In this document: positions 50,528 through 60,267 of the stretch, piece after piece
Layout: the number at the start of each line of letters is the position of its first letter
How positions within the stretch are numbered: the stretch's first letter is position 1
Origin: Haloarcula limicola
GTDB lineage: Archaea > Halobacteriota > Halobacteria > Halobacteriales > Haloarculaceae
Assembly (NCBI RefSeq): GCF_010119205.1
Contig: NZ_WRXM01000001.1
Span: 310,001 to 374,000 of the forward strand
DNA length: 64,000 nucleotides
Reading direction: 5' to 3'
Made by a program: the position numbers and the translations under genes
Notes under the pieces: model-generated
The model's database searches: none
Told to the model about the DNA's origin: nothing
The model's input: only the letters and a program-made list of their open reading frames with translations

Positions 50528-51661
50528 ATGGACCTCTCGCCCGAACAGCGGGCCGTTCGTGAGACCGTTCGGTCCGTCGCTGCCGAGGAGGTACGACCGA
50601 CGGCGCGCGAGGCCGACCGGACCGAGGAGTTTCCCGAGGACGTCTGGGACAGCCTCGCGGACATCGATCTGACCGGACTGACCACGCCGGAGGAGTACGG
50701 CGGCTTCGACGCCGATATGCGGACCTACGCCATCGTCAACGAGGAGGTGGCCCACGGCTCGCTGGCCGTCGCGACCGCGCTCTCGGTCCACTGTCTGGCC
50801 ACGTCCTGCATCGCTCGCTTCGGCGACGAGTCGGTTCGCGAGGAGTGGCTGCCGGAGATGGTCGACGGTCGGCCCGTCGGCGCGTTCGCGCTCTCGGAGC
50901 CGCAGGCCGGGTCGAACCCCCGGGGGATGACGACCGTTGCGCGGCCGGACGGGGACGAATACGTCCTCGATGGGGAGAAACAGTGGATAACCAACGGCGA
51001 GCGCTCGGGCGTGGTCGTCGTCTTCGCCAAGACGGACCGCGACGACCCCGACTCCGTCACGCAGTTCCTCGTCCCGAAAGACAGGGACGGCCTCTCCGTC
51101 GGCGAGAAGGAGGATAAACTCGGTCTGCGGGCCAGCGACACGACCGGGCTCACGTTCGACGGCGTCCGGATTCCCGAGCGGTACCGCCTCACCGAGGTCG
51201 GGGAAGGCTTAGCCGCCGCCCTCTCCATCCTGAACGGCGGCCGCGTCGCCATCGCCGCACAGTCCGTTGGCCTCGCCCAGTCGGCGCTGGACGAGGCGCT
51301 CGACTACGCGACGGAACGCGAGCAGTTCGACCAGCGGATCGCCGAGTTCCAGACCATCCGGCACAAGCTCGCGGAGATGGCGACGACGGTGCGAGCCGGC
51401 CGACTGCTGACGTGGGACGCCGCGAGCCGGATGGACCGCGGCGAGGACGCCCGGCAGGCCGCGAGCATGGCGAAGTACTTCGCCAGCGAGGGGGCCGTCG
51501 AGGTGGCCGACGAAGCGGTTCAGATCCACGGCGGCTACGGCTACACCACTGACTACCCGGTCGAACGACTCTACCGCGACGCGAAGGTGACGACCATCTA
51601 CGAGGGGACCAGCGAGATTCAGAAGAACATCGTCGCTCGCGCCCTGTTGGACGGACGCTGA
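50528..51661 (+). CDS. acyl-CoA dehydrogenase
   Basis: 377 residues, full length. [15 protein letters not shown] and [20 protein letters not shown] form the FAD/substrate core, [20 protein letters not shown] is the C-terminal helix bundle, and the end [39 protein letters not shown] has the catalytic Glu in YEGTSE. It introduces the first double bond in beta-oxidation. It is the intact counterpart of the deleted copy at 35089. Confidence 0.94.
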   Translation: MDLSPEQRAVRETVRSVAAEEVRPTAREADRTEEFPEDVWDSLADIDLTGLTTPEEYGGFDADMRTYAIVNEEVAHGSLAVATALSVHCLATSCIARFGDESVREEWLPEMVDGRPVGAFALSEPQAGSNPRGMTTVARPDGDEYVLDGEKQWITNGERSGVVVVFAKTDRDDPDSVTQFLVPKDRDGLSVGEKEDKLGLRASDTTGLTFDGVRIPERYRLTEVGEGLAAALSILNGGRVAIAAQSVGLAQSALDEALDYATEREQFDQRIAEFQTIRHKLAEMATTVRAGRLLTWDAASRMDRGEDARQAASMAKYFASEGAVEVADEAVQIHGGYGYTTDYPVERLYRDAKVTTIYEGTSEIQKNIVARALLDGR

Positions 51662-51701
51662 GGGCGAAGCACATTTGCGAGGCGCTTCCCTACCTCCGGT
51701 C

Positions 51702-52244
51702 GTGAGTTACGACGCCGTAGTGTACGACCTCGACGGGACGCTGGTGCAGTTGGCGGTAGACTGGGACGCGGTCGCGGAAGCCGTCGCGACGCTTCTCCGA
51801 GATCGCGGCGTGGACCCGGACGCGGGCGATCTCTGGGAGCTACTGGAGCTGTCCGACGAGACCGGTCACCGGGCGGCCGTCGAGGCGACCATCACCGACC
51901 ACGAGCGCGTCGGCGCGCGCGAGTCCGAGCGCCTCGCGTTGGCCGACGGTCTGCCCCACGCGGTACCGGTCGGCGTCTGTTCGCTGAACGCCGAGGAGGC
52001 CTGTCGGCTCGCCCTGGAGACCCATAACCTCACGTCGTCGGTCGGTCCCGTCGTCGGCCGCGACACCGTCGGGTCGTCGAAGCCCGATCCCGAGGGACTC
52101 CTCTCGGTCGTCGAGCGACTCGACGCCGACGCCGAGTCGACGGTGTTCGTTGGCGACTCCGAACGGGACGCCGAGACCGCCCGGCGCGCCGGCACCGCCT
52201 TCGCGTGGGCGAGCGAGTTCGATCAGCGGCGATACCGGGCGTAG
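51702..52244 (+). CDS. HAD-superfamily hydrolase
   Basis: 180 residues from GTG 51702. HAD motif I is VVYDLDGTLV, motif III Lys in SSKPDPEGLL and motif IV VFVGDSERDAETARRAG. The cap domain is small and helical. It is probably a phosphatase like phosphoglycolate phosphatase, but the substrate is unknown. Its end overlaps the membrane gene at 52223 tail to tail. Confidence 0.85.
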   Translation: MSYDAVVYDLDGTLVQLAVDWDAVAEAVATLLRDRGVDPDAGDLWELLELSDETGHRAAVEATITDHERVGARESERLALADGLPHAVPVGVCSLNAEEACRLALETHNLTSSVGPVVGRDTVGSSKPDPEGLLSVVERLDADAESTVFVGDSERDAETARRAGTAFAWASEFDQRRYRA

Positions 52245-52450
52245 AGATAGGCGGCGACGGCCGTCAGGAACCAGATGACCGCGCCGACTCGGACGGCGAA
52301 TATCGCCCGACTCGTCCAGGTCGGGAGCGCGGTCCCGATCGAGGCGAGGACGACGATCGGTGACCCGACGAGGATGGTCGTGACGAAGGTGACCTGCATC
52401 ACCCAACCGAAGTCCACGCCGTCGGGGTTCGTCTTCTCGACTGCTGGCAC
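52223..52450 (-). CDS. small two-helix membrane protein
   Basis: 75 residues from GTG 52448-52450. NPDGVDFGWVMQVTFVTTIL leads to two hydrophobic helices (VTTILVGSPIVVLASIGTAL and IFAVRVGAVIWFLTAVAAYLY) and an Arg-rich end YARYRR. It resembles a conserved halobacterial family of unknown function (DUF5822-like, from memory). Confidence 0.7.
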   Translation of the reverse strand: MPAVEKTNPDGVDFGWVMQVTFVTTILVGSPIVVLASIGTALPTWTSRAIFAVRVGAVIWFLTAVAAYLYARYRR

Positions 52451-52538
52451 GAACTGGGATTTCTACGGCGTCGACAAGCAACTTCCGATTCGGCCGTCGA
52501 CCGGACGTTACTTGGGCCGCTCGGTCGAAGCGGCCGCT

Positions 52539-52745
52539 ATGACAGCGGACGAGGAACTCCCGAAGATACCGGTCGTCTGTCCGGCGTGTGAGACCCGGAG
52601 TCGCGTCGCCTTCGACGACGTCGAGTCGGCCGTCGCGCGACACAACGAGCAACTGCACGACGGGGACGCGGTCGCCGAAGTCGACCCGGACGTGATGGAC
52701 CAACTGGCGGACCGCGTGGCCGAGGACCTCGGGCTGTACGAGTGA
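52539..52745 (+). CDS. small CPxC-containing protein
   Basis: 68 residues from ATG 52539. VVCPACETRSRVAFDDVESAV suggests half of a zinc finger, and the rest is acidic and helical, ending VAEDLGLYE. A TTACTTGG box lies about 25-32 bases upstream. Conserved in haloarchaea in my recollection; function unknown. Confidence 0.65.
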   Translation: MTADEELPKIPVVCPACETRSRVAFDDVESAVARHNEQLHDGDAVAEVDPDVMDQLADRVAEDLGLYE

Positions 52746-52767
52746 CTCGCTACCGACGGGGTCCGCG

Positions 52768-53259
52768 GTGATTCGACCGTACGAAGCGGGCGATGCCGGC
52801 GATGCGGACGCGCTCTGGGAGTTGAAACGCGCGTTCGAACTCTCGCTGGGGTCCGGTACCGGAGGCGGCGGGAAAGAGGCGACGTACCGCGAGAAACTCG
52901 ACGCCGACTACCGGGAGTCGTATCTCGCGTGGGTCGACCGCTGCGTCGAGGAGGACGCGCGGACGATCCAGTTGGCCGAGCGCGACGGCGAGGTCGTCGG
53001 CTACGTCTTCGTCCTGCCCGAGTCGCTCGCCCACGTCTGGGACGCCGCGGTGCTGAACGAACTGTTCGTCGACGAGAGCTACCGAGGGGACGGTGTCGCC
53101 GACGACCTGCTGGAGGCGGCGCTGTCGGTCGCCCGGAGCCAGTCGCTGCCGCTCGACCGACTGGTGCTCGACGTGGATCCCGACAACGGGCGCGCGGCGG
53201 CGTTCTACGACCGCTGGGGGTTCGAACCGTGGGGCGAGATGGTCGCACGGGAGCTATGA
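52768..53259 (+). CDS. GNAT-family N-acetyltransferase
   Basis: 163 residues from GTG 52768. The acetyl-CoA site is VLNELFVDESYRGDGVADDLLEAAL (motif A, RGDGVA as the Q/RxxGxG/A element), followed by LVLDVDPDNGRAAAFYDRWGFEPWGE, the usual GNAT end. The N-terminal 80 residues are variable. It may acetylate a small molecule or a protein; the substrate is unknown. Confidence 0.85.
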   Translation: MIRPYEAGDAGDADALWELKRAFELSLGSGTGGGGKEATYREKLDADYRESYLAWVDRCVEEDARTIQLAERDGEVVGYVFVLPESLAHVWDAAVLNELFVDESYRGDGVADDLLEAALSVARSQSLPLDRLVLDVDPDNGRAAAFYDRWGFEPWGEMVAREL

Positions 53260-53319
53260 TGCGACAGCGCTCGCCGCTCGACCCGAACACGTAATAGCGC
53301 GCCGCGCCCGGCCATGCAC

Positions 53320-54129
53320 ATGACCACTGTTCGGGACGTGCGGGCGATGGCCGGTAACGAGCAGATAACGATGCTGACCGCGTACGACGCGGCGACGGCG
53401 GACATCGTCGAAGAGGCGGGGATCGACGTGGTCCTCGTCGGCGACAGCATGGGCAACGCCGTCCTCGGCTACGACGACACACTGCCGGTCACTCTCGACG
53501 AGGTGGCCTCTCGGGTCGGCGCCGTGGCCCGCGGCACCGACGAAGCGCTCGTCGTCGCGGACATGCCGTTTCTCTCCTTCGGCGCGGACCCGGCCGAGAG
53601 CGTCGAGAACTGCGGGCGGATGCTCAAAGAGGAGGGGGCCAACGCCGTGAAACTGGAGTCGGGACCGCACACCGTGGAGCTGACCGAGCGGCTGTCGGAC
53701 GTCGGTATCCCGACGATGGCCCACCTCGGGTTGACCCCCCAGAGCGTCAATCAGACCGGCTACACGCAGCAGGCGACGGACCGCGAGGAAGCGACCGAAA
53801 TTCTGGAACTCGCGGAGGCACACGAGGCGGCGGGCGCGTTCGCCCTCGTCCTGGAACACGTCCCGGCGAACCTCGCCGCCCAGGTCACCGAAGCCGTCGA
53901 GATCCCGACCATCGGCATCGGGGCCGGCGGCGAGTGCGACGGGCAAGTGTTGGTCTTCACCGACGTCGTCGGACTGGCCGAATCGAGCCCGCCGTTCGCC
54001 GCGCAGTTCGGCGACGCGCGGGCGGAGATCCGCGACGCGGTGAGCGACTACGTCGACGCGGTGCGAACGGGCGAGTTCCCGGCCGAGGAACACGGAAACA
54101 CCGAAGACGAACTGGACGACCTCTACTGA
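53320..54129 (+). CDS. panB: 3-methyl-2-oxobutanoate hydroxymethyltransferase
   Basis: 269 residues. PanB adds a hydroxymethyl group to 2-ketoisovalerate on the way to coenzyme A. ITMLTAYDAATADIVEEAGI, LVGDSMGNAVLGYDDT, VKLESGPHTVELTERLSDVG, AHLGLTPQSVNQTGYT and PTIGIGAGGECDGQVLVFTD include the Mg ligands and the catalytic Glu (LVLEHVP). The ATG two codons upstream (53314) is also possible. Confidence 0.95.
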   Translation: MTTVRDVRAMAGNEQITMLTAYDAATADIVEEAGIDVVLVGDSMGNAVLGYDDTLPVTLDEVASRVGAVARGTDEALVVADMPFLSFGADPAESVENCGRMLKEEGANAVKLESGPHTVELTERLSDVGIPTMAHLGLTPQSVNQTGYTQQATDREEATEILELAEAHEAAGAFALVLEHVPANLAAQVTEAVEIPTIGIGAGGECDGQVLVFTDVVGLAESSPPFAAQFGDARAEIRDAVSDYVDAVRTGEFPAEEHGNTEDELDDLY

Positions 54130-54190
54130 GTTCGCTTCGGCTCGGCGAGAACCTTCAAACGTGGCGCCGTCCTAACCCGGACGACACTCG

Positions 54191-55024
54191 ATGTCTGATA
54201 CGAGTAGGGGCGGGTCGACTCCCGACGAACAGGCCGAGGGTGAAGACATCCTCGAACTCCAGATACGACGCGGACTGAGCGAGCTAAACCGGCCGACGAG
54301 CGGCCTGTCGCTCTCCGCGCTCTCGGCCGGTCTCGACATCGGATTCGGTCCCCTGTTGATGGGCGTCATCCTCACGGCGGCGGACCCCGCGTTCGGCGAA
54401 CTCCCGAAGCAACTCCTCCTCGGCGTCGTCTACGGCGTCGGATTCATCCTGGTCGTCCTCGGGCGGTCGGAGCTGTTCACCGAACACACGACCCTCGCCG
54501 TCTTGCCGGTCTTGAATGGGGACGCGAGCGTCGCCCGACTGGGGCGACTCTGGGGACTCGTCTACGTCAGTAACATCTCGGGCGCGCTCGTCTTCGCCGT
54601 CTTCGCCGTGACGATCGGCCCGGCCATCGGCGTCGTCGAGGCGTCGGCGTTCACCGAACTGGCGACGGCGTACACAAAGCTCTCGCCGGGAGTGCTCGTC
54701 GGAGCCGGCGTGCTCGCGGGCTGGCTGATGGGGCTGCTGTCGTGGCTGGTCGCGGCGGCCGATAGCACCATCGCCCGGCTCTCGGTGGTGTGGCTCATCA
54801 CCGCGGCCATCGGCTTCGCGCACCTCCCACACTGCATCGCCGGGACGGTGGAGGTGTTCGGCGGTGTCCTCGTCTCGCCCGAGGTCGGCTACGTCGATTT
54901 CCTCCGATTCCTCCTGTTCTCGACCGTCGGCAACATCGTCGGCGGGACGGTGTTCGTCGCGCTCCTGAAGTTCGGTCACGTGGCCCGAAGCGGTCCGTCG
55001 ACGCGGGAGATACAGTCAGACTGA
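54191..55024 (+). CDS. formate/nitrite transporter (FNT) family channel
   Basis: 277 residues with six hydrophobic segments. The pore fold is seen in GFGPLLMGVILTAADPAFGE, LGRSELFTEHTTLAVLPVLNG and FLLFSTVGNIVGGTVFVAL. The central His region typical of FNT is present as FAHLPHCIAGTVEVFGG. It would pass small monovalent anions such as formate or nitrite; the true substrate is unknown, and no related enzyme is beside it. Confidence 0.87.
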   Translation: MSDTSRGGSTPDEQAEGEDILELQIRRGLSELNRPTSGLSLSALSAGLDIGFGPLLMGVILTAADPAFGELPKQLLLGVVYGVGFILVVLGRSELFTEHTTLAVLPVLNGDASVARLGRLWGLVYVSNISGALVFAVFAVTIGPAIGVVEASAFTELATAYTKLSPGVLVGAGVLAGWLMGLLSWLVAAADSTIARLSVVWLITAAIGFAHLPHCIAGTVEVFGGVLVSPEVGYVDFLRFLLFSTVGNIVGGTVFVALLKFGHVARSGPSTREIQSD

Positions 55025-55105
55025 TCCCGCTTCGTCGGGCGATAACCTCGGACTAGCGACGATAACGCCACTATTACGATACGACCGCGCGGCGACGCGT
55101 GGGGT

Positions 55106-55327
55106 ATGCTTCCACAACTGTCCGGCGTCGCCGCGACCGTAGCGCCCGCGTTCACGCCCCTGCAGATGGGCGGGGGCGGGTTCCTCTCGCTCGCTATCCT
55201 GTTCTTCGTCCTCGCGCTCGTCGCGGCGCTGCTGGGGGCGCGGGGCATCGCCGGCCTCAGCATGGAGATCGCCAAGTGGCTGATCCTCATCTTCCTCGTC
55301 CTCGCGGTGATCTCGCTCCTGCTGTGA
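55106..55327 (+). CDS. small membrane protein, UPF0391 (DUF1328)-like
   Basis: 73 residues. Two hydrophobic helices, [20 protein letters not shown] and [19 protein letters not shown], joined by GIAGLSMEI, which is the pattern of the UPF0391/DUF1328 family. The N-terminus is longer than in bacteria. Function unknown. Confidence 0.75.
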   Translation: MLPQLSGVAATVAPAFTPLQMGGGGFLSLAILFFVLALVAALLGARGIAGLSMEIAKWLILIFLVLAVISLLL

Positions 55328-55400
55328 GCCGATAGGGTCGCCTTTCGTTCGAACCCCGCTCACCCGAACCTTTATTCGCTCGTCAACTGACGTTGGGAAC

Positions 55401-56516
55401 GTGGTTTACGAGACGGGCAACCGAACGGTAGACGACGCGGTCGCACGCGTGTTAGACGGCGAGCGACTCGACCGGCGGGACGGGCTGGCGCTCGTCGCAC
55501 AGCCGGTCGACGACCTCGCGGCGGGCGCGGACTACGTCCGCTCGCAGTTGGGCGACGACACCGTCGACGCGTGCTCGATCGTGAACGCCAAGGCCGGGAG
55601 CTGCGCGGAGGACTGCGGCTTCTGCGCGCAGTCGGTCCACTTCGATACCGGCATCGACAACTACGGCTTCCTCGGCCCGGAGAAGATTCTGGAAGCCGCA
55701 AAGCGGGCGGAGCGCGACGGCTCACAGCGGTTCGGCATCGTCGTCGCGGAGAAGGGCGTCTCGAAGGAACAGCGCCCCGACGAGTGGGAGGAGGTGCTCG
55801 AAGCCATCCGACTCGTGCGCGACGAGACGGACGTGGAGGTGGACGCCAGCCTCGGCATCCTCACCGAAGAGGAGGCGGCGATACTCGCCGAAGAGGGGCT
55901 GAACCACTACAACCACAACATCGAGACCTCGCCCCGCTACTTCCCCGAGATCGTCCAGACGCACTCCTTCGAGGACCGCGTCGAGACGCTCGAAGTCGCC
56001 AAGGACGCCGGCATGGACCTCTGTGCCGGCGTCATCCTGGGCATGGGTGAGACGCCGACCGACCGCGTCGAGGCGGCCATCGCGTTGCAGGATATCGGCG
56101 TCTCCTCGCTGCCGGTCAACATCCTCAACCCCGTCGAGGGGACACCGATGGCCGAGCGGGGACTGCCCGACATCACGACCGAGGAGGTCATCGAGACCAT
56201 CGCGGTGTACCGCCTGCTCCACCCCGAGGCCCGCGTGCGTCTCACCGGCGGCCGCGAGGTCAACCTCGACACGGACGGGCAGGTGGCCGCGCTGGAGGCG
56301 GGCGCGGACGGAATCCTCACCGGCGACTACCTCACGACCGAGGGCCAGTCGGCGGCCGACGACCTCGAGATCATCGACGAGGCGGGGCTCGAACCCAACA
56401 CCGAAGCCAACGACTTCGATCCGGAGCGCGTTTCCGAACGCGCCGACGACGCCGGCGATCCGGAGACGGCGGCGGGCACCGCACAGAGCAAATCAGAACT
56501 CCAATCAGACGACTGA
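55401..56516 (+). CDS. bioB: biotin synthase
   Basis: 371 residues from GTG 55401. The radical-SAM cluster motif CAEDCGFCAQS and the second-cluster ligands in NHNIETSPRYF and VRLTGGREVNL are present; DLCAGVILGMGET is another family block. It inserts sulfur into dethiobiotin. About 50 extra acidic residues follow the usual C-terminus. A CCTTTATTCG promoter box and a CGTCA-AC-TGACG dyad (55381-55392) precede the start. The next gene begins two bases after the stop. Confidence 0.95.
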   Translation: MVYETGNRTVDDAVARVLDGERLDRRDGLALVAQPVDDLAAGADYVRSQLGDDTVDACSIVNAKAGSCAEDCGFCAQSVHFDTGIDNYGFLGPEKILEAAKRAERDGSQRFGIVVAEKGVSKEQRPDEWEEVLEAIRLVRDETDVEVDASLGILTEEEAAILAEEGLNHYNHNIETSPRYFPEIVQTHSFEDRVETLEVAKDAGMDLCAGVILGMGETPTDRVEAAIALQDIGVSSLPVNILNPVEGTPMAERGLPDITTEEVIETIAVYRLLHPEARVRLTGGREVNLDTDGQVAALEAGADGILTGDYLTTEGQSAADDLEIIDEAGLEPNTEANDFDPERVSERADDAGDPETAAGTAQSKSELQSDD

Positions 56517-56518
56517 GC

Positions 56519-57607
56519 ATGAACGACGTACGATTCGCGGTACTCGGAACGGGCGGTATCGGCCGACGAACACTCGACGTCTCGCGGGAGAAGGACGGTC
56601 TCACGCCGGTAGCGGCCTGTGACCGCAACGGCGTCGCCGTCGACCACGAGGGCCTCGACGTGCCCGAACTGCTGGAGGCGACGGAGGGCAACATCGCGAG
56701 CGGGCCGGAGGACGGCGTGAACGACGATATCGCCACCGACGGCGGGGCGAAAGCCGACGCCGGCACTGCCACCGACGGCGTCAAACAGCACGGCGAGGAG
56801 GCGGGCATCGTCGCCAGCGAACAGGGCCGGCCGACGGAGACGCCCATCGATGATATCATAGCGGAGAGCGACGACATCGACGCCGTCCTCGTGGCGCTCC
56901 CGAACCTCGAACACGACTTCATCCCGCGCGTCGCAGAGCGCTTCGCCGAGGCCGAGTACGAGGGCGTCCTCGTGGACGTGCTCAAACGGTCGCGCGTCAT
57001 CGGGATGCTGGACGACCGCGAGGATCGTCTGAAGGAGTCCGGCATCACGTTCGTCTGCGGCGCGGGCGCGACGCCGGGCTTCCTGACCGGCGCGGCCGCC
57101 CTCGCGGCCCAGTCGTTCGTGGAGGTCGAGGAGGTCGAGATCTGGTGGGGCGTCGGCCTCAAGAGCGGCTACGAGGACAACCGCGGCACCGTCAGGGAGG
57201 ACATCGCCCACCTCGACGGCTACGACATCGAGACGGCCCGCGAGATGAGCGAGGCCGAGATCGAGACACTCATCGAGGACCACGACGGCGTCCTGGAGTT
57301 CCACGACATGGAACACGCCGACGACGTGTTGCTGGAGCGTGCGGGCATCTGTGACGCCGAGGACGTCCACGTCGGCGGCGTCTTAGACGTCCGCTCGGAC
57401 AAGAAACCGACGACGACCACCGTCTCCGTCACCGGGACGACCTTCGACGGCGAGACGGGGACCAACACCTTCGAACTCGACGACGTGACCAGCATGGAGG
57501 CCAACGTCAACGGCCCAGCGCTCGGCTACCTGAAAGCCGGCGTCCGCAACAACCGCGCGGGCCACTACGGCGTCTTCGGCCCGGCGGACCTGATGCCCGG
57601 CTTCTGA
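56519..57607 (+). CDS. saccharopine-dehydrogenase-like reductase in the biotin cluster
   Basis: 362 residues. Rossmann fold at the start (VRFAVLGTGGIGRRTLDVS), then VLVALPNLEHDFIPRVAERF and FVCGAGATPGFLTGAAALAA. It resembles NAD(P)-dependent saccharopine dehydrogenase/homospermidine synthase-type proteins conserved in haloarchaea, but the substrate is unknown. An Ala/Gly/Asp-rich insert lies around residues 60-110. It is two bases behind bioB, so it is co-expressed and might serve biotin synthesis. Confidence 0.75.
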   Translation: MNDVRFAVLGTGGIGRRTLDVSREKDGLTPVAACDRNGVAVDHEGLDVPELLEATEGNIASGPEDGVNDDIATDGGAKADAGTATDGVKQHGEEAGIVASEQGRPTETPIDDIIAESDDIDAVLVALPNLEHDFIPRVAERFAEAEYEGVLVDVLKRSRVIGMLDDREDRLKESGITFVCGAGATPGFLTGAAALAAQSFVEVEEVEIWWGVGLKSGYEDNRGTVREDIAHLDGYDIETAREMSEAEIETLIEDHDGVLEFHDMEHADDVLLERAGICDAEDVHVGGVLDVRSDKKPTTTTVSVTGTTFDGETGTNTFELDDVTSMEANVNGPALGYLKAGVRNNRAGHYGVFGPADLMPGF

Positions 57608-57639
57608 GCGGTCACTCTCGCCCTTCGATTTCTCGCCAG

Positions 57640-58959
57640 TCAGACGCCAGCGGCGTCCTCGAAGCAGGCGACTGCCTGGGCGATCTCCCGCTCTCTGACG
57701 TCCAGCGGCGGGAGCAGTCTGAGCGTCTTTCGACCGCAGGGGAGCGTGAGCAACCCCGCGCTCGCGCAGGCGGCGACCATCTCGTCGCGGCGGGCCTTCG
57801 TCTCGAACTCGACGGCGACCAGCGAGCCGAGGTTCCGCACGTCCACACAGCCGTCGACGGGGTCGGCGTCGAGCGACGCCGCCAGTTCGTTACCCCGCTC
57901 TTTCGCGTTCCGCCGGAGGTTCTGGCTCCCGATGACGTCGATGGTGAGCGCGCCGACCATCGAGGAGAGTAGGTCGCCGCCGCCCCACGTCGATGAGAGG
58001 CGACCCGCCTCGTCGGGGAACAGCTCCCCGCGGCCGACGGTCGCACCGACGCGGAGGCCCTTCGCCACCGCGAGGACGTCCGGTTCGATGGCGAAGTTGT
58101 CCGCGCCCCACCACTCCCCGGTCCGCCCCATCCCGGACTGTATCTCGTCGGCGATGAGCGGGATCTCGAACTCCCGACAGACGGCGGCCACCTCCTCCAT
58201 GAACGCCTCGCTGGGGATTCGGTAGCCGCCCTCGCCCTGCACCGGTTCGAGGATGACGTACGCCACCGACTCGGGGTCGATGCTGCCGTCCAGGCCGAGG
58301 CGGCGGCGGAGCCACGACCCCCCGGATTCGTCGGGGAAGAACCCACAGGAGCAGGTGCTCGGGTCGCAGGCCCGATCCTCGCAGAACGGCACCGACGAGA
58401 CGCCGGACATCTCGGGGAACGCCCGGCGGTGGACGGCCTTCGAGCGGTTGAGCGAGAGCGCGCCCAGCGTCCGCCCGTGGAACGCCCCCTCGAAGGTGAT
58501 ACCGTACTCCGCGCCCTCGCGGGCGTCGTAGCAGATCTTGATGGCGTTCTCGACGGCTTCAGCGCCCGTGTTCGAGAGGAACACCGTGTCGTGACCGGTG
58601 GGCGCGATGTCGGTCAGCCGTTCCATCAGCTCCGTGGGTCCGGGGAGGTCGCCGAGGTCGGCGTAGAAATCCTGGCCCGCGAACTTCAGCGGGTCGACGA
58701 GGTCGAACTCGTCGAGGCGGTCGAGCAGATGCGGGTTGTTGTAGCCGAGGGGGGCGGCGGCGACGTGGGACGTGAAATCGAGGAGGACGTTCCCGTCTAC
58801 GTCGGTACAGTAGGGGCCGATAGCGTCGGCCGTCGGGTCCCAGACGAACTCGTAGACGTGCGTGCTCGGCGCGGCGACGGCGGCGTGACGGCTGGCGCGG
58901 TCCCGAGCGCGCGGTCCCGGGAACGAGTCGACGACTGGTTCGGCTGTGTCGCGGTCCAT
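57640..58959 (-). CDS. class III aminotransferase
   Basis: 439 residues. The PLP domain shows FLSNTGAEAVENAIKICYDA, FEGAFHGRTLGALSLN, LEPVQGEGGYRIP, LIADEIQSGMGRTGEWWG and the PLP-binding Lys in VLAVAKGLRVGA. A Cys-rich insert CEDRACDPSTCSCGFF (about residue 205) is unusual and could bind metal. Similar archaeal enzymes are annotated as 4-aminobutyrate, ornithine or lysine aminotransferases. Being divergent from bioF by 84 bases and with no other DAPA aminotransferase gene in the cluster, it may supply the BioA/BioK step; this is inferred. Confidence 0.85.
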   Translation of the reverse strand: MDRDTAEPVVDSFPGPRARDRASRHAAVAAPSTHVYEFVWDPTADAIGPYCTDVDGNVLLDFTSHVAAAPLGYNNPHLLDRLDEFDLVDPLKFAGQDFYADLGDLPGPTELMERLTDIAPTGHDTVFLSNTGAEAVENAIKICYDAREGAEYGITFEGAFHGRTLGALSLNRSKAVHRRAFPEMSGVSSVPFCEDRACDPSTCSCGFFPDESGGSWLRRRLGLDGSIDPESVAYVILEPVQGEGGYRIPSEAFMEEVAAVCREFEIPLIADEIQSGMGRTGEWWGADNFAIEPDVLAVAKGLRVGATVGRGELFPDEAGRLSSTWGGGDLLSSMVGALTIDVIGSQNLRRNAKERGNELAASLDADPVDGCVDVRNLGSLVAVEFETKARRDEMVAACASAGLLTLPCGRKTLRLLPPLDVREREIAQAVACFEDAAGV

Positions 58960-59043
58960 GCCCACTAGTGTCACACCGCGGACGTAAAACCGTATCTGCG
59001 GAAAGCTGCAGTCATAAGGGGGTTCGCTCCGACGGTGCTGACG

Positions 59044-60267
59044 ATGACTCACGGGTTCGACTTGGACGCCCGGCTGCAAGCGCGGGCAGACGACGACCTC
59101 CGCCGGCGACTGGAAGTCGCCGAGAGCGTCGGCGACCGGACGCGCCTCGCGGACGACCCCAAGGGCGACGCGCCCGAGTTCGGCGACGAATCGGTCGTCT
59201 TCGCCGCGAACGACTACCTCGGACTGACCGACGACGACCGCCTCCAGCGCGCGGCGGAACTCGGCGCTCGCACGGTCGGGACGGGCGCGGGGGCCTCCCG
59301 CCTCGTCACCGGCGATACGGTCGCCCACCGGGCGCTCGAACGCGACCTCGCCGACTGCAAGGGGACCGAACGCGCCCTGGTCTTCTCGTCGGGCTACGCC
59401 GCGAACGTCGGCATCGTCGACGCGCTCTCGCCGGACGTGGTCTTCTCGGACGAACTCAACCACGCCTCGATCATCGACGGCTGTCGACTCGGCGCGGGCG
59501 AGACGGTGGTGTACGACCACTGCGACGCCGACGACCTCCGGGCGAAGATGGAGGAGCGGGCCGATGACGGAGCCGCGGCGGCAGACGGGGACACGGCCGA
59601 CGGGCGGTGGCTGGTCGTCACCGACTCCGTGTTCTCGATGGACGGCGACGTGGCCCCGCTCTCGGCGCTCTGTGACGCTGCCGAGGAGCACGGCGCGTGG
59701 CTCATGGTGGACGAGGCCCACGCCACGGGGCTGTTCGGCGAGCGCGGGGGCGGCGTCGTCCAGCGCGAGGGGCTGAGCGACCGCGTGGACGTGCAGATGG
59801 GGACGCTCTCGAAGGCCCTCGCCAGCCAGGGCGGCTACGTCGCGGGGGACGAGGCGCTCGTCGAGTACCTGCTCAACGCCGCGCGCTCGTTCGTCTTCTC
59901 GACCGGGCTCGCGCCGCCCGCCGCCGCATCGGCCCGCGAGGCGCTCCGCATCGCCCGCGAGACCGACCAATCGGACCGACTGTGGTCGAACGTCGAGACG
60001 CTTCGGAACGGCCTCGAAGCGATGGGCTACGAGGTGCTGGGCGAGACTCATATCCTCCCGGTGCTCGTTGGCGACCGCGCCGACGCCCTCGAACTCGACG
60101 AGCGCCTGCGCGACCGCGCCGTCGTCGCGCCCGCCATTCGGCCGCCGACAGTGCCCGAGGGAACCTCGCGCATCCGCGTCGCGCCGACGGCCACGCACAC
60201 CGATCAGGAACTGCAGCGGTGTCTCGATGCCTTCGAGGCGGCCGGGGAGGAGGTGGGTCTGCTGTGA
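59044..60267 (+). CDS. bioF: 8-amino-7-oxononanoate synthase
   Basis: 407 residues. A PLP-dependent alpha-oxoamine synthase: VVFAANDYLGLTDDDRLQRA, GTGAGASRLVTGDTVAHRALE, FSSGYAANVGIVDALS, FSDELNHASIIDGCRL, LMVDEAHATGLFGERGGGV and the PLP lysine in GTLSKALASQGGYVAG. The start is ATG 59044; a GTG three codons upstream is possible. The stop overlaps the bioD start as GTGA. Confidence 0.93.
   Translation: MTHGFDLDARLQARADDDLRRRLEVAESVGDRTRLADDPKGDAPEFGDESVVFAANDYLGLTDDDRLQRAAELGARTVGTGAGASRLVTGDTVAHRALERDLADCKGTERALVFSSGYAANVGIVDALSPDVVFSDELNHASIIDGCRLGAGETVVYDHCDADDLRAKMEERADDGAAAADGDTADGRWLVVTDSVFSMDGDVAPLSALCDAAEEHGAWLMVDEAHATGLFGERGGGVVQREGLSDRVDVQMGTLSKALASQGGYVAGDEALVEYLLNAARSFVFSTGLAPPAAASAREALRIARETDQSDRLWSNVETLRNGLEAMGYEVLGETHILPVLVGDRADALELDERLRDRAVVAPAIRPPTVPEGTSRIRVAPTATHTDQELQRCLDAFEAAGEEVGLL

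Noticed and set aside
59035-59043. GTG start for bioF three codons before the ATG
   Set aside because: The ATG at 59044 gives the usual N-terminus and no ribosome-binding site favours the GTG.
57640-60198. An 852-codon minus-strand frame through the aminotransferase and bioF
   Set aside because: Only 57640-58959 resembles a protein family; the rest is the antisense of bioF with shadow composition.
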